64,000 nucleotides of DNA from an uncultured Lachnospiraceae bacterium. GTDB lineage: Bacteria; Bacillota; Clostridia; Lachnospirales; Lachnospiraceae. This document shows positions 17,658-26,594 of the stretch, piece after piece. Under the pieces are notes generated by a model that searched no databases, was not told the DNA's origin, and was given only the letters and a program-made list of their open reading frames with translations. Within the stretch, counting starts at the first letter, position 1. The number at the start of each line of letters is the position of its first letter. The stretch covers positions 248,001 to 312,000 of the forward strand of contig CAKRJY010000001.1 of the NCBI GenBank assembly GCA_934352055.1, written 5' to 3'. A program made the translations under genes and the position numbers.

Positions 17658-18434
17658 ATGGAAACTTTTTATGGCATAGCCATCCCTTTTATAGGCACAT
17701 CTCTTGGTGCTGCCTGCGTATTTTTTATGAAAAACAGTTTGCGTCATCATGTAGAACGCGCACTCAACGGCTTCGCCGCCGGCGTTATGGTTGCAGCATC
17801 CATCTGGAGTCTGCTTCTACCTGCCATTGAACAATCCTCTGCTCTTGGCATGTTGTCCTTCTTTCCGGCTCTCATCGGTTTCTGGATGGGCATCCTGTTT
17901 CTTCTGGTTCTGGAGCATTGCATTCCACATCTCTATGAGAAGAGCAATGTGGCTGACGCGTCCGCATCGCCGCTCCATCGCACAACCATTATGATTTTAG
18001 CTGTTACCCTCCACAACATTCCTGAAGGTATGGCTGTCGGTGCTGTTTATGCCGGCTATTTATCCGGAAATACAAATATTACTGCAGCAAGCGCACTAGC
18101 GCTTTCTCTTGGCATTGCGATTCAAAACATCCCGGAAGGAGCTATTATCTCGCTTCCCCTTCACGCAAACGGCAGAACAAAACGCAAAGCTTTCACCGGC
18201 GGCGTCTTATCCGGCATCGTCGAGCCCATTGGTGCCATTTTGACGATTCTGGCTGCCTCCATTCTCATTCCGGCACTTCCTTATCTGCTCAGTTTTGCGG
18301 CAGGAGCCATGCTTTATGTCGTTGTAGAAGAACTCGTTCCTGAGATGGCGGAAGGAAAACCGGCACACCTCGGCACCTTTTTCTTTGCCATCGGCTTTAG
18401 TATCATGATGGTTCTCGACGTTGCTCTTGGCTAA
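17658..18434 (+). CDS. ZIP family metal transporter
   Basis: A 258-residue integral membrane protein with about eight membrane segments. The two paired metal-site motifs of the ZIP family are present: TLHNIPEGMAVG in segment 4 and QNIPEGAIISLPL in segment 5. It is closest in layout to the ZupT/GufA group that imports zinc and other divalent cations. The ATG at 17658 has AGGTAGGTGA before it; an in-frame GTG three codons upstream overlaps that site and is rejected. It is a single-gene transcript, convergent with dapB. Confidence 0.92.
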   Translation: METFYGIAIPFIGTSLGAACVFFMKNSLRHHVERALNGFAAGVMVAASIWSLLLPAIEQSSALGMLSFFPALIGFWMGILFLLVLEHCIPHLYEKSNVADASASPLHRTTIMILAVTLHNIPEGMAVGAVYAGYLSGNTNITAASALALSLGIAIQNIPEGAIISLPLHANGRTKRKAFTGGVLSGIVEPIGAILTILAASILIPALPYLLSFAAGAMLYVVVEELVPEMAEGKPAHLGTFFFAIGFSIMMVLDVALG

Positions 18435-18442
18435 AAGACATC

Positions 18443-18472
18443 AAAAAAGGACATCTCGTCTGAGATGTCCTT
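18443..18472. terminator. Terminator between zip gene and dapB
   Basis: AAGGACATCTC and GAGATGTCCTT form an 11-base stem with a 4-base loop. The A-run at 18443-18448 supplies a T-tract for the minus strand, so it mainly ends the dapA-dapB transcript; on the plus strand only TTAAATT follows. Confidence 0.88.
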
Positions 18473-18480
18473 AAATTATG

Positions 18481-19242
18481 CTATTTTGCTGCTATGACAT
18501 CTTTCATGTCATAATAACCGGCTAATTTACCGGCTAAAAACTTTGCCGCTTCTACAGCGCCCTTCGCGAAAACGCTCTTAGAGTACGCGGTATGTTTAAA
18601 GGTAATCACTTCATCGGTTCCGGCAAAAATAACTTCATGTTCACCAACAATCGTGCCACCACGTACCGCTGAAATGCCGATTTCTTTCTTTTCACGCTTC
18701 TTACGTTCCTGGGAACGGTCATATTTGTAAACATAGGAGTTGTCCAACTCTTCATTCATCGCATCTGCCAGTGCCAGTGCTGTTCCACTTGGTGCATCCA
18801 GCTTCTGGTTGTGATGTTTTTCCACAATCTCGATGTCAAATCCGGCATCTGCAAACACATCCGTTGCCTTTTTCAAAAGATCCATCAGTGTATTGATGCC
18901 AAGAGACATATTTGCGGATTTGAGTACGGCAACATTTTTTGATACTGCTTCCACACGCGCTAACTGCTCGTCCGAAAGTCCTGTTGTACAAAGGACAACC
19001 GGCGTTCCTGTCTTTTCGCAGTAATCAAGCAGTCCGTCTACCGCTTTTGCATTGCAAAAATCAATCACGACATCAGCTGCAATATCACATGCTTCTAAAC
19101 TCGGAAAGACCGGATAGTCATTTTGAATGCCATCATACAAATCAATTCCTGCTACAATTTCAATATTTTCATCTTCTTTACAGATGGATGTAATGACCTG
19201 ACCCATGTGACCATTACATCCATGCATAATTGCTTTTACCAT
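18481..19242 (-). CDS. dapB: 4-hydroxy-tetrahydrodipicolinate reductase
   Basis: A 253-residue enzyme of the lysine/diaminopimelate pathway; it reduces the DapA product with NAD(P)H to tetrahydrodipicolinate. The dinucleotide-binding loop GCNGHMGQ is at the N-terminus and the substrate-binding motif EKHHNQKLDAPSGTA near residue 140 carries the catalytic His pair and Lys. Length is normal. It is the second gene of the dapA-dapB operon (31-base gap), so it is controlled by the lysine riboswitch upstream of dapA. Dipicolinate for spores comes from the same branch. Confidence 0.97.
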   Translation of the reverse strand: MVKAIMHGCNGHMGQVITSICKEDENIEIVAGIDLYDGIQNDYPVFPSLEACDIAADVVIDFCNAKAVDGLLDYCEKTGTPVVLCTTGLSDEQLARVEAVSKNVAVLKSANMSLGINTLMDLLKKATDVFADAGFDIEIVEKHHNQKLDAPSGTALALADAMNEELDNSYVYKYDRSQERKKREKKEIGISAVRGGTIVGEHEVIFAGTDEVITFKHTAYSKSVFAKGAVEAAKFLAGKLAGYYDMKDVIAAK

Positions 19243-19273
19243 CGTCTATCTCCTCTTACGTGATCTCTCCCGA

Positions 19274-20158
19274 TTACAGCAAACCGTATTCTGTCATAGC
19301 CTGCTTCAAAACAGCTGCATTTGCATCTGACATTTCACAAAGTGGTGCTCGCAAAGATCCCACATCCATACCCATCATATTTAATGCTCGTTTTACCGGA
19401 ATTGGGTTCACTTCGCTAAAGAGTGCATCCACAAGTGGAAGTGACTTCATCTGCAATTTCAAAGCTGTTTCATGGTCGCCCGCCAGATAACTTGCGCACA
19501 TGTCATGTGTCTGCTTTGGTGCGATATTTGCAATCACAGAGATAACACCAATACCGCCGATTGCCATCAAAGGTACCACCAGTCCATCCTCACCGGAATA
19601 TAATTCCAGATTGCCATCGCAAAGATACATCGTCTTCGATGCCTGTGCCATATTACCTGTTGCTTCTTTAAGGCCAACGATATTTTCATTTTCACGAACA
19701 AGTGTTGCCACTGTCTCCGGTAAGATATTACATCCCGTACGTCCCGGTACATTGTAAAGAATGATTGGCAATTTTGTCTCTGACGCAATCTGACTATAAT
19801 GCTGAATCAGACCTGCCTGTGTTGCCTTGTTATAGTATGGTGTCACAATCAGTGCACCATCAGCGCCATCTTCTTCTGCTTCTTTTGTCAGCTGGATAGC
19901 TGTTTTTGTACAATTCGAACCAGTTCCTGCCACAACCGGAATACGATGCTTTGTAAATTCCACTGCTGCACGAATGACATTTCTATGTTCTTCCATAGAT
20001 AAGGTAGCGCCCTCACCAGTCGTTCCTGCGATTACGATACAATCCGTACCATTGTTCACATGAAAATCAATGAGTTCGTCTAATTTATCATAGTTTACTT
20101 CCAAATTTTCCTTCATTGGTGTAACAATTGCAACTCCTGAGCCTGTAAAAATAGCCAT
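19274..20158 (-). CDS. dapA: 4-hydroxy-tetrahydrodipicolinate synthase
   Basis: A 294-residue TIM-barrel aldolase that condenses pyruvate with aspartate semialdehyde, the first committed step to lysine and diaminopimelate. Active-site residues are visible: Thr46/47 in AGTTGEG, Tyr135 in YNVPGRTG, and the Schiff-base Lys164 in GLKEATGN. The ORF opens 17 codons earlier, but AAAGGAGG sits just before the ATG at 20158 and MAIFTGSGVAIVTP is the normal N-terminus. A lysine riboswitch, terminator and promoter lie immediately upstream. Confidence 0.98.
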   Translation of the reverse strand: MAIFTGSGVAIVTPMKENLEVNYDKLDELIDFHVNNGTDCIVIAGTTGEGATLSMEEHRNVIRAAVEFTKHRIPVVAGTGSNCTKTAIQLTKEAEEDGADGALIVTPYYNKATQAGLIQHYSQIASETKLPIILYNVPGRTGCNILPETVATLVRENENIVGLKEATGNMAQASKTMYLCDGNLELYSGEDGLVVPLMAIGGIGVISVIANIAPKQTHDMCASYLAGDHETALKLQMKSLPLVDALFSEVNPIPVKRALNMMGMDVGSLRAPLCEMSDANAAVLKQAMTEYGLL

Positions 20159-20251
20159 ATTCTTCTCCTCCTTTATACAGTATATGCGTCTATCCTGTCC
20201 GTGAAACACCGCATATACGCTTTATCCGTCTATCGTTTCCTATTACACAGT

Positions 20252-20465
20252 AAAAGACCAGCTCTAAGGAGCTGGTCGATACATACACATCCATGATAGC
20301 TCCCCATCTTCAAAAAGATGACAGTCACAAGTCTATTAAACTTGCGCCCAAGAAAACATCTGCAGAAGATATATTCTTTCGGCGTGCCTCCCTTTCCTTC
20401 ACACTCTTCTGTGCCTGCCACATCCTGTGAATTACTAATGAATTACGCAACCTCTACCTTGTTAT
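20252..20465 (-). ncRNA. Lysine riboswitch (L box) with intrinsic terminator
   Basis: On the minus strand the leader begins GGTAGAGGTTGCG and continues through AGTA, GAAGGAAAGGGAGGC, GCCGAAAG, TTGGGCGCAAG, GACTGTCAT and GGGGAGCTATCATGG, the conserved core blocks of the lysine riboswitch in the right order. It ends in GACCAGCTC/GAGCTGGTC plus TTTT (20252-20277), an intrinsic terminator. Binding of lysine should favour that terminator and stop dapA-dapB transcription. A short ORF in this stretch is only a shadow of the RNA. Confidence 0.95.
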
Positions 20466-20478
20466 ATAATACTTTTCA

Positions 20479-20507
20479 ACTATAGCATTCTGCTATTACC
20501 TTGTCAA
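20479..20507 (-). promoter_or_regulatory. Sigma-A promoter of the lysine-riboswitch/dapAB transcript
   Basis: TTGACA (20502-20507) and TATAGT (20479-20484) are separated by 17 bases on the minus strand, close to consensus. Transcription would start about 7 bases further on, just before the first conserved riboswitch bases. Confidence 0.85.
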
Positions 20508-20522
20508 TAAATAATGAAGCTC

Positions 20523-21005
20523 TCAGACTTTCTCCGGCACAATATTCAAAATATTATCTGCCATCTCAAATACGCGCGGCAACACATCTCTGCCAGTCAG
20601 AACGACATCCGTATACAAAGATTTTGCCTGTAAAATCTCAATAATCTGATCTTCTGTGGCCATATCTTCTTTTACAAGCCCGAGCACTTCATCAAGCACA
20701 AGCATATCGCACTGTCCTGTGACCAGAGCTTTCTTTGCAAAATTAAGACCGTTTTGGATATTCTGCTTCTGCTCCTGCTTTTCTTCTTCGTCCAAAGCAT
20801 CAAAGCCTTCGCTACAACGTTCAAAACGAAAAACTTTAACCTCCGGCTCCAGGCGTGTCAGATATTCCGTATCCAACTGACCTTTCATGAACTGTACAAC
20901 ATAGGCGGTCTGTCCGTTGCTTGCCTTACGTATGGCATTACCAAGTGCAGCGGATGTCTTTCCTTGTCCCTCCCCGTAATAAATCTGAATAATACCCTTA
21001 TCCAT
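20523..21005 (-). CDS. cobO: Corrinoid (cob(I)alamin) adenosyltransferase, CobO/BtuR type
   Basis: A 160-residue P-loop enzyme that transfers adenosyl from ATP to reduced corrinoids to make adenosyl-B12 forms. The P-loop GEGQGKTS near residue 10, the VVQFMKG strand and LVLDEVLG mark the CobA/CobO/BtuR family. It is shorter than E. coli BtuR because it lacks the N-terminal helix, common in Firmicutes. The ATG at 21005 has TAGGAGG upstream and gives MDKGIIQIYYGEGQ; the longer reading adds 16 atypical residues. No other cobalamin genes lie nearby. Confidence 0.9.
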   Translation of the reverse strand: MDKGIIQIYYGEGQGKTSAALGNAIRKASNGQTAYVVQFMKGQLDTEYLTRLEPEVKVFRFERCSEGFDALDEEEKQEQKQNIQNGLNFAKKALVTGQCDMLVLDEVLGLVKEDMATEDQIIEILQAKSLYTDVVLTGRDVLPRVFEMADNILNIVPEKV

Positions 21006-21133
21006 AATTCCTCCTACGAAAGCTGAAATAAAAAGAATGTGCATCGTTGGCACATTCGTGCCTCGCCAAGTGCCCCTAGTTTACCACAGTTGAAAAAAAA
21101 TGGCAATTATTTGCCTGTTCCCTCCATTCTTTG

Positions 21134-21772
21134 TTAATCTAATTCTTCAATTTTACATACCGATACTTCATACGCGACTCTGCGCTCTGCTTCGTCCTCA
21201 GACAATTTTTTCACATACTCGCGGCTTTGGATTCTGCCAATCACACTGACATGACTTCCTATTTCAAAGGTTGTGGCATAGCGGGCATTCCTCCCCCAGC
21301 AGATACATGGAATGTAGTCCGACTTTCCATAAGAACGATTCACTGCCACCAATAGGTCTGCAATCTCTCTTCCCAGAGGTGTCTTCCGATATACCGGCGC
21401 TTTACAAACATATCCATCCAATATAATACTATTACTTTTTTTCTCTTCCTCGTCGTTCTCCCAAAATTCATCTACAAATTCAAGTTCTCTCACAAAAACA
21501 GATAAAATCAGTCTGTTTCTTGTTTCTTCATGGCGGTTATATGAACGAAATTGCCCTGTAACATGTATCTTTTCGCCGATATAACTCTGTGTCGTGTCGA
21601 TTAATCTTTCAGATATCATCAGTGGGATGTAGTCTGCATAATTGCTCAGGCGGTTTACCGCAACTTCCACTACGAAAAACCCCTCTCCATACACTTCATG
21701 ACTGTAAGAAAAATCTGAAACAATTTCTCCCACAATTGATACCTGATTGTTTTCTAACACTTTATCTGCCAT
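21134..21772 (-). CDS. Protein with two SSB-like OB folds
   Basis: A 212-residue protein in which an SSB-like OB fold occurs twice. The first spans about residues 8-80 (VSIVGEIVSDFSYS to VTGQFRSYN) and the second about 112-195 (IILDGYVCKAPVYRKTPLG to VIGRIQSREYV). The second copy keeps the classic SSB pattern, with PLGREIADLLVAVNRSY followed by IPCICWGRNA. There is no acidic C-terminal tail like that of true SSB, so it is unlikely to be the main replication SSB. It may bind single-stranded DNA in repair or recombination. It is transcribed alone, divergent from typA. Confidence 0.75.
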   Translation of the reverse strand: MADKVLENNQVSIVGEIVSDFSYSHEVYGEGFFVVEVAVNRLSNYADYIPLMISERLIDTTQSYIGEKIHVTGQFRSYNRHEETRNRLILSVFVRELEFVDEFWENDEEEKKSNSIILDGYVCKAPVYRKTPLGREIADLLVAVNRSYGKSDYIPCICWGRNARYATTFEIGSHVSVIGRIQSREYVKKLSEDEAERRVAYEVSVCKIEELD

Positions 21773-21868
21773 CTAACTAGCCTCTCCCTTCTTTTGGATC
21801 TTCATTCTTTTCTCTATTATGGTTTACCATCCGCCCAATAAAAAGTGACAGGCATTTTGTCGATAAGC

Positions 21869-21896
21869 TTGTAAATCCTCGGATTTGTGGTAGAAT
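21869..21896 (+). promoter_or_regulatory. Promoter of typA
   Basis: TTGTAA (21869-21874) and TAGAAT (21891-21896) are 16 bases apart on the plus strand, about 60 bases before the typA start. Confidence 0.5.
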
Positions 21897-21956
21897 AGTA
21901 CAGTATGCGTAAATTTGTATTATATTAAGGAAAGACCTTATAGAAAGAAGGATGAC

Positions 21957-23789
21957 ATGAAACAATCAAGAGATGACATTCGTAATATTGCCATTATCGC
22001 CCACGTCGATCATGGTAAAACAACACTTGTAGATGAATTATTAAAGCAAAGTGGCGTGTTCCGTGCCAACCAGGACGTTGCAGAACGTGTCATGGATTCC
22101 AATGATATCGAGCGTGAGCGTGGTATCACAATCCTATCTAAAAATACAGCTGTTTTTTACAAAGATACCAAAATCAACATCATTGACACCCCAGGACATG
22201 CCGATTTCGGTGGCGAAGTAGAACGTGTTCTTAAGATGGTAGATGGCGTTGTTCTTGTTGTAGATGCTTTTGAAGGTGCTATGCCACAGACCAAATTTGT
22301 TCTTATGAAAGCACTTGATCTGGATCTCCCGGTTATCGTTTGTATCAACAAGATTGACCGTCCGGAAGCAAGACCAGACGAAGTAATCGACGAAGTTTTA
22401 GAGCTTTTCATGGATTTAGATGCATCCGATGAACAGCTTGACTGCCCATTTGTCTATGCTTCAGCAAAAGAAGGTTTTGCCGTGCTTAATCTGGAAGATG
22501 AAAGAAAAGACATGGTTCCATTATTTGAGACCATCATTGATTATATCCCAGCACCAACAGGTGATCCTGACCTTGGCACACAGGTTTTGATCAGTACCAT
22601 TGACTACAACGAATATGTTGGTCGTATCGGTATTGGTAAGGTGGATAACGGATCTCTCCGCATCAATCAGGAAGTTGCTGTTGTGAACCACCACGAGCCG
22701 GACAAGTTAAAAAAGGTACGTATCAACAAATTATATGAATTTGATGGTCTGGAAAAAGTGGATGTTGAGGAAGCTCACATCGGTTCTATCGTTGCCATTT
22801 CCGGTATTGCAGATATCCATATCGGAGATACCATCTGTAACCCGGATGACCCACAGCCAATCCCATTCCAGAAGATTTCGGAACCTACGATTTCTATGAA
22901 CTTTATCGTCAATGACAGTCCACTTGCCGGACAGGAAGGAAAATACGTTACTTCCCGTCATATCCGTGACCGTTTGTTCAAAGAGTTAAATACAGATGTA
23001 TCTCTTCGTGTGGAAGAGACAGATTCTCCGGACAGTTATAAAGTTTCCGGACGTGGAGAATTACATTTGTCCGTTCTTATTGAGAATATGCGTCGTGAAG
23101 GATTTGAATTTGCTGTTTCAAAAGCAGAAGTTCTTTATCATACCGATGAAAATGGCAAAAAATTAGAGCCAATGGAACGCGCGTATGTCGATGTTCCTGA
23201 TGAATTTACCGGTTCTGTCATTGAAAAGCTCAGCCAGCGTAAGGGCGAACTTCAGAACATGACACCAATTACCGGTGGCTACACCCGAATCGAATTTTTA
23301 ATTCCAGCACGTGGTCTGATTGGCTATCGTGGTGAATTTATGACAGATACCAAGGGAAATGGTATTATCAATACCATTTTTGAAGGCTACGCTCCATACA
23401 AGGGCGATATTGCTTATCGTAAACAGGGTTCTTTGATTGCCTTCGAATCCGGCGAATCTGTTACTTATGGACTGTTCTCCGCACAGGATCGTGGAACGCT
23501 CTTTATCGGCGCTGGTGAAAAGGTTTATGCCGGTATGGTTATCGGTTCTTCTTCCCGTGCAGAAGACATCGAGTTAAATGTTTGTAAGAAGAAGCACTTA
23601 ACCAACACACGTTCTTCTTCTGCTGACGAAGCATTGACACTTGTTCCGCCAAGAGTCCTTAGCTTAGAGCAGGCGCTCGACTTTATCGATACAGATGAGC
23701 TTCTTGAAGTAACACCGGAAAGCCTGCGTATCCGCAAGCGTATCTTGGATCCTACTTTGAGAAAGAGAGCAAACTTTAATAGAAAATAA
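21957..23789 (+). CDS. typA: Translational GTPase TypA/BipA
   Basis: A 610-residue ribosome-associated GTPase used in stress adaptation and 50S assembly. G motifs are intact: HVDHGKTT (G1), RGITI (G2), DTPGHADFGGE (G3, with the catalytic His) and NKIDR (G4). The EF-G-like domains follow and the BipA-specific C-terminal domain ends in TLRKRANFNRK. The ATG at 21957 follows GAAAGAAGGATG; an earlier in-frame start would add 14 atypical residues. It is a single-gene transcript with its own promoter and terminator. Confidence 0.97.
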   Translation: MKQSRDDIRNIAIIAHVDHGKTTLVDELLKQSGVFRANQDVAERVMDSNDIERERGITILSKNTAVFYKDTKINIIDTPGHADFGGEVERVLKMVDGVVLVVDAFEGAMPQTKFVLMKALDLDLPVIVCINKIDRPEARPDEVIDEVLELFMDLDASDEQLDCPFVYASAKEGFAVLNLEDERKDMVPLFETIIDYIPAPTGDPDLGTQVLISTIDYNEYVGRIGIGKVDNGSLRINQEVAVVNHHEPDKLKKVRINKLYEFDGLEKVDVEEAHIGSIVAISGIADIHIGDTICNPDDPQPIPFQKISEPTISMNFIVNDSPLAGQEGKYVTSRHIRDRLFKELNTDVSLRVEETDSPDSYKVSGRGELHLSVLIENMRREGFEFAVSKAEVLYHTDENGKKLEPMERAYVDVPDEFTGSVIEKLSQRKGELQNMTPITGGYTRIEFLIPARGLIGYRGEFMTDTKGNGIINTIFEGYAPYKGDIAYRKQGSLIAFESGESVTYGLFSAQDRGTLFIGAGEKVYAGMVIGSSSRAEDIELNVCKKKHLTNTRSSSADEALTLVPPRVLSLEQALDFIDTDELLEVTPESLRIRKRILDPTLRKRANFNRK

Positions 23790-23796
23790 AAGACAA

Positions 23797-23838
23797 AAAA
23801 ACGCTTGTCGCTAGATTATTCTAACGACAAGCGTTTTA
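23797..23838. terminator. Bidirectional terminator between typA and aroE
   Basis: ACGCTTGTCG (23801-23810) and CGACAAGCGT (23825-23834) form a 10-base stem. Runs of A before and T after allow termination of typA on the plus strand and of aroE on the minus strand. Confidence 0.93.
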
Positions 23839-23859
23839 TTTTATGCTTTTCACCGCGTC

Positions 23860-24726
23860 CTATGAAAAATATTTTTCTTTGATGATTTTCACCGGCATTT
23901 CCTGTCCTGTCCACAGTTCAAAAGATGCTGCTCCCTGGTACAAAAGCATATACATACCATTAGATGTTTTACATCCTGCTACCTTTGCCTCGCGCAGAAG
24001 TCTCGTCTCCTTTGGATTGTAGATTACATCAAATACGAAAAGATCCGGTCGGAACATTGTGGTATCTGTAATAATGGTTGCATCCGTCTTTGGAGCCATG
24101 CCAACCGATGTACCGTTGACAAGAATCGCACTGTCCGCAATGGCTGCGCGAAGTACCTCGGGATCCTCATAATCATGCAGCGTTACTTTACACGCGGTAC
24201 GCTCATTCAACTGGTTGACAATGTCCTGCGCGCGTTCCCAAAAAGCATCCTTGATATTAAATACCTGAATCTCAGCCACACCATCAAGCGCAGCCTGCAC
24301 CAAAATAGCGGTTGCAGCTCCGCCGGCACCAAGAAGTGTCATTTTCTTTCCAATGATATCTACGCCATTGTCCTTAACGGCACGCATAAAACCTACGCCA
24401 TCCGTCGTATATGCTGTCAACACACCATCCTCGTTAACAATGGTGTTGCATGCCCCGGAAATCTCAGATGCAGGCGAAAGCTTATCTGCTAATTTACACA
24501 TAATATTCTTGCCCGGCATCGTAATATTCCAGCCGCGCGCTCCCATGGTACGAAGCCCCTCTACCGCCTGCGGCATCTTCTCTTCCGGCACATCAAACGC
24601 TAAGTATGCGTAATCCAACCCTAACTGCTTACATGCTTCATTGTGCATTGCCGGCGATATACTGTGTGCCACCGGGCTTCCAAGCAAACATAAAAGTCCT
24701 GTATGTCCTGTAATCTCTTTTCCCAT
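23860..24726 (-). CDS. aroE: Shikimate dehydrogenase
   Basis: A 288-residue enzyme that reduces 3-dehydroshikimate to shikimate with NADPH. The substrate site shows GSPVAHSISPAMHN and NITMPGKN (with the catalytic Lys), and the Rossmann domain has LLGAGGAATA and NGTSVGM. The end motif NGMYMLLYQGAASFELWTG is typical. It is followed by a shared terminator and preceded by aroK (57-base gap). With aroK and aroD it covers three consecutive shikimate steps. Confidence 0.97.
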   Translation of the reverse strand: MGKEITGHTGLLCLLGSPVAHSISPAMHNEACKQLGLDYAYLAFDVPEEKMPQAVEGLRTMGARGWNITMPGKNIMCKLADKLSPASEISGACNTIVNEDGVLTAYTTDGVGFMRAVKDNGVDIIGKKMTLLGAGGAATAILVQAALDGVAEIQVFNIKDAFWERAQDIVNQLNERTACKVTLHDYEDPEVLRAAIADSAILVNGTSVGMAPKTDATIITDTTMFRPDLFVFDVIYNPKETRLLREAKVAGCKTSNGMYMLLYQGAASFELWTGQEMPVKIIKEKYFS

Positions 24727-24783
24727 CTTTTCTTCCTCTTTTCTATATGCTGTAGTTTATTCTCGTATCAACAACATCATATG

Positions 24784-25311
24784 CTACTCATTGACCTTTG
24801 TAATGATTTCCTCACAAATATCATAAACGCTCTTACCATCGGTAGCAATGACAATATCCGCTGCTGCTTCATAAGCTTCCCGGCGCTTTTCCATCAGTTC
24901 CGCAATATAATCTACGTTCTTATTATTTTCCAGAAGTGGCCTGTCATGGCTGTGCTTGACATGCTCTAAAATCGTCTCCGGATTTGCTGTAAGAAGCACC
25001 ACCTTACCACTCTTTTTCATCTCATCGACATTCACCTGACGCATCGGTACACCACCGCCGCACGACACGATCATGTTCTTTTTTTCGCGGCTTTCCCGCA
25101 AAAGCTCGGTCTCTTCATTACGGAAATATTCCTCTCCATGGAGCTCAAAAATCTCTGATATACTCATGCCATTGCGTTTTGCAATAATCTCGTCCATTTC
25201 AATCGCATCCATGGCGAACATACGCTGTAAAGCCTTTGAAACTGTACTTTTTCCAACGCCCATAAAGCCAATCAGAAAAATATTAAAATCTAACTTCTCC
25301 AAATCTTTCAT
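24784..25311 (-). CDS. aroK: Shikimate kinase
   Basis: A 175-residue P-loop kinase that phosphorylates shikimate at the 3-hydroxyl. Walker A is GFMGVGKST; the substrate motif SCGGGVPMR and the adenine/lid segment HDRPLL follow in normal order. The ORF can start at a TTG two codons earlier, but the ATG at 25311 has AGAGGA at better spacing. It is upstream of aroE on the same strand and divergent from aroD. Confidence 0.95.
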   Translation of the reverse strand: MKDLEKLDFNIFLIGFMGVGKSTVSKALQRMFAMDAIEMDEIIAKRNGMSISEIFELHGEEYFRNEETELLRESREKKNMIVSCGGGVPMRQVNVDEMKKSGKVVLLTANPETILEHVKHSHDRPLLENNKNVDYIAELMEKRREAYEAAADIVIATDGKSVYDICEEIITKVNE

Positions 25312-25532
25312 CTTCAAGTCCTCTGCCTTCTTTTATGTAAAATCACAGATATCTATATGACTTCACGAATTTCTTCCATCATAACGTATGGCAGACCCGA
25401 ATTCAAGTACTCTTTGACTTTAAAGTGATAAAGTCATTTTTTATCAAAAGACAGTTGCATTTATGCAAAACAACGAGTACATTCATTATAGTTAGTTTTT
25501 ACATGCATATTATAATAGTAGGAGAACACATT

Positions 25533-26297
25533 ATGAATCCTGTAAAAGTAAAAAATATCGAAATCGGTACTGGAATGCCAAAGATTATCGTTCCCATCGT
25601 CGGTGTGACAAAGGAAGAAATTCTTGCTACAGCACGTTCCTTTAATACAATTCCACTTGATGTAGTAGAATGGCGTGCTGATTGGTTTGAGGGCGTCTTT
25701 GACTTTACGCAAGTAGAAGATGTATTAAAAGAACTTCGTAACATCCTTGGTGAAACACCACTGCTCATGACTTTCCGGACTTCCGCAGAAGGTGGCGAAA
25801 AATCTATTTCCGTTGATGCCTATAAAGAATTAAATATTCATGCGTCCCAAACCGGTAATGTCGATCTTATTGATGTTGAGATTTTTATTGGTGATGATAC
25901 AGTATCCGAAATCATTGCCGGTGCGCACGCTGCTGGTGTAAAAGTCATTGCTTCTAATCATGATTTTTACAAAACCCCTTCCAAAGAGGACATCCTCCAA
26001 CGTCTATGTAAAATGCAGGACATGGGGGCTGATATCCCCAAAATCGCTGTCATGCCACAAAATAAAAAAGATGTTTTGACACTCCTCTCCGCAACAGAAG
26101 AAATGACACGCTGTCATGCCACAGGTCCGATTATAACCATGTCTATGGCAAATACCGGTGTCCTCAGCCGTCTCTGCGGTGAGGTATTCGGCTCCTCCAT
26201 GACATTTGCCGCTGCCAATAAAACTTCTGCCCCTGGTCAAATGAATGTGGATGACGTAAATACAGTGCTCACTCTACTGCATAATGCTATACAATAA
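25533..26297 (+). CDS. aroD: 3-dehydroquinate dehydratase, type I
   Basis: A 254-residue type I (Schiff-base) dehydroquinase, the step before AroE. The catalytic His lies in VIASNHDFYKTP and the Schiff-base Lys in KIAVMPQNKKDVL; VEWRADWFE near residue 45 binds substrate. The ORF is open for 36 codons upstream, but TAGGAGA precedes the ATG at 25533 and the family N-terminus begins there. It is divergent from aroK across about 220 bases that must hold both promoters; GACTTT-N8-AAAGTC near 25409 is a possible shared operator. Confidence 0.96.
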   Translation: MNPVKVKNIEIGTGMPKIIVPIVGVTKEEILATARSFNTIPLDVVEWRADWFEGVFDFTQVEDVLKELRNILGETPLLMTFRTSAEGGEKSISVDAYKELNIHASQTGNVDLIDVEIFIGDDTVSEIIAGAHAAGVKVIASNHDFYKTPSKEDILQRLCKMQDMGADIPKIAVMPQNKKDVLTLLSATEEMTRCHATGPIITMSMANTGVLSRLCGEVFGSSMTFAAANKTSAPGQMNVDDVNTVLTLLHNAIQ

Positions 26298-26328
26298 AAA
26301 ATAGCTAAGGCACATATAAAGCATATAA

Positions 26329-26356
26329 AAAAGAAGCCTCGCGGCTTCTTTTTTTA
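26329..26356 (+). terminator. Terminator of aroD
   Basis: GAAGCC-TCGC-GGCTTC (26333-26348) followed by eight T residues. The preceding A-run makes it usable from the minus strand too, where the Lar-like gene ends at 26354. Confidence 0.92.
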
Positions 26357-26578
26357 TTCTCCCGGATGACTGGAGATTACTTTTCCGGTATTCCACAAGT
26401 CTGCAGCGCGCTGTGCTGCATCTTCACGTTTTGCTTCTTCTTTGTAATCAATATTTACCGAACGGCTGCCACAGTCCATACATGCCACATAAAAGCTGTT
26501 GCCATTCTCCTCTTCCAACAATCCTGCGCCTCCGCAGATTGGGCAATCCTGTAATTCAATCTTATCAAAAATATCCAT
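26354..26578 (-). CDS. Lar-like small zinc-ribbon protein
   Basis: A 74-residue protein with two CxxC pairs, CPICGG near residue 12 and CMDCGS near residue 33, then a helix with an Ala-rich end closing in AADLWNTG. This layout matches the restriction-alleviation protein Lar family of phages and prophages, though homologues also occur on chromosomes with no proven role. The start at 26578 has GGAGC upstream; a longer reading overlaps the preceding gene. No prophage genes are near. It follows the C_GCAxxG_C_C gene by 16 bases, so the two Cys-rich proteins are probably co-expressed. Confidence 0.7.
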   Translation of the reverse strand: MDIFDKIELQDCPICGGAGLLEEENGNSFYVACMDCGSRSVNIDYKEEAKREDAAQRAADLWNTGKVISSHPGE

Positions 26579-26594
26579 TTTGATGCTCCATTTC

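Noticed and set aside
20230..20421. A 63-codon minus-strand ORF upstream of dapA
   Set aside because: It lies wholly inside the lysine riboswitch and runs through its terminator.
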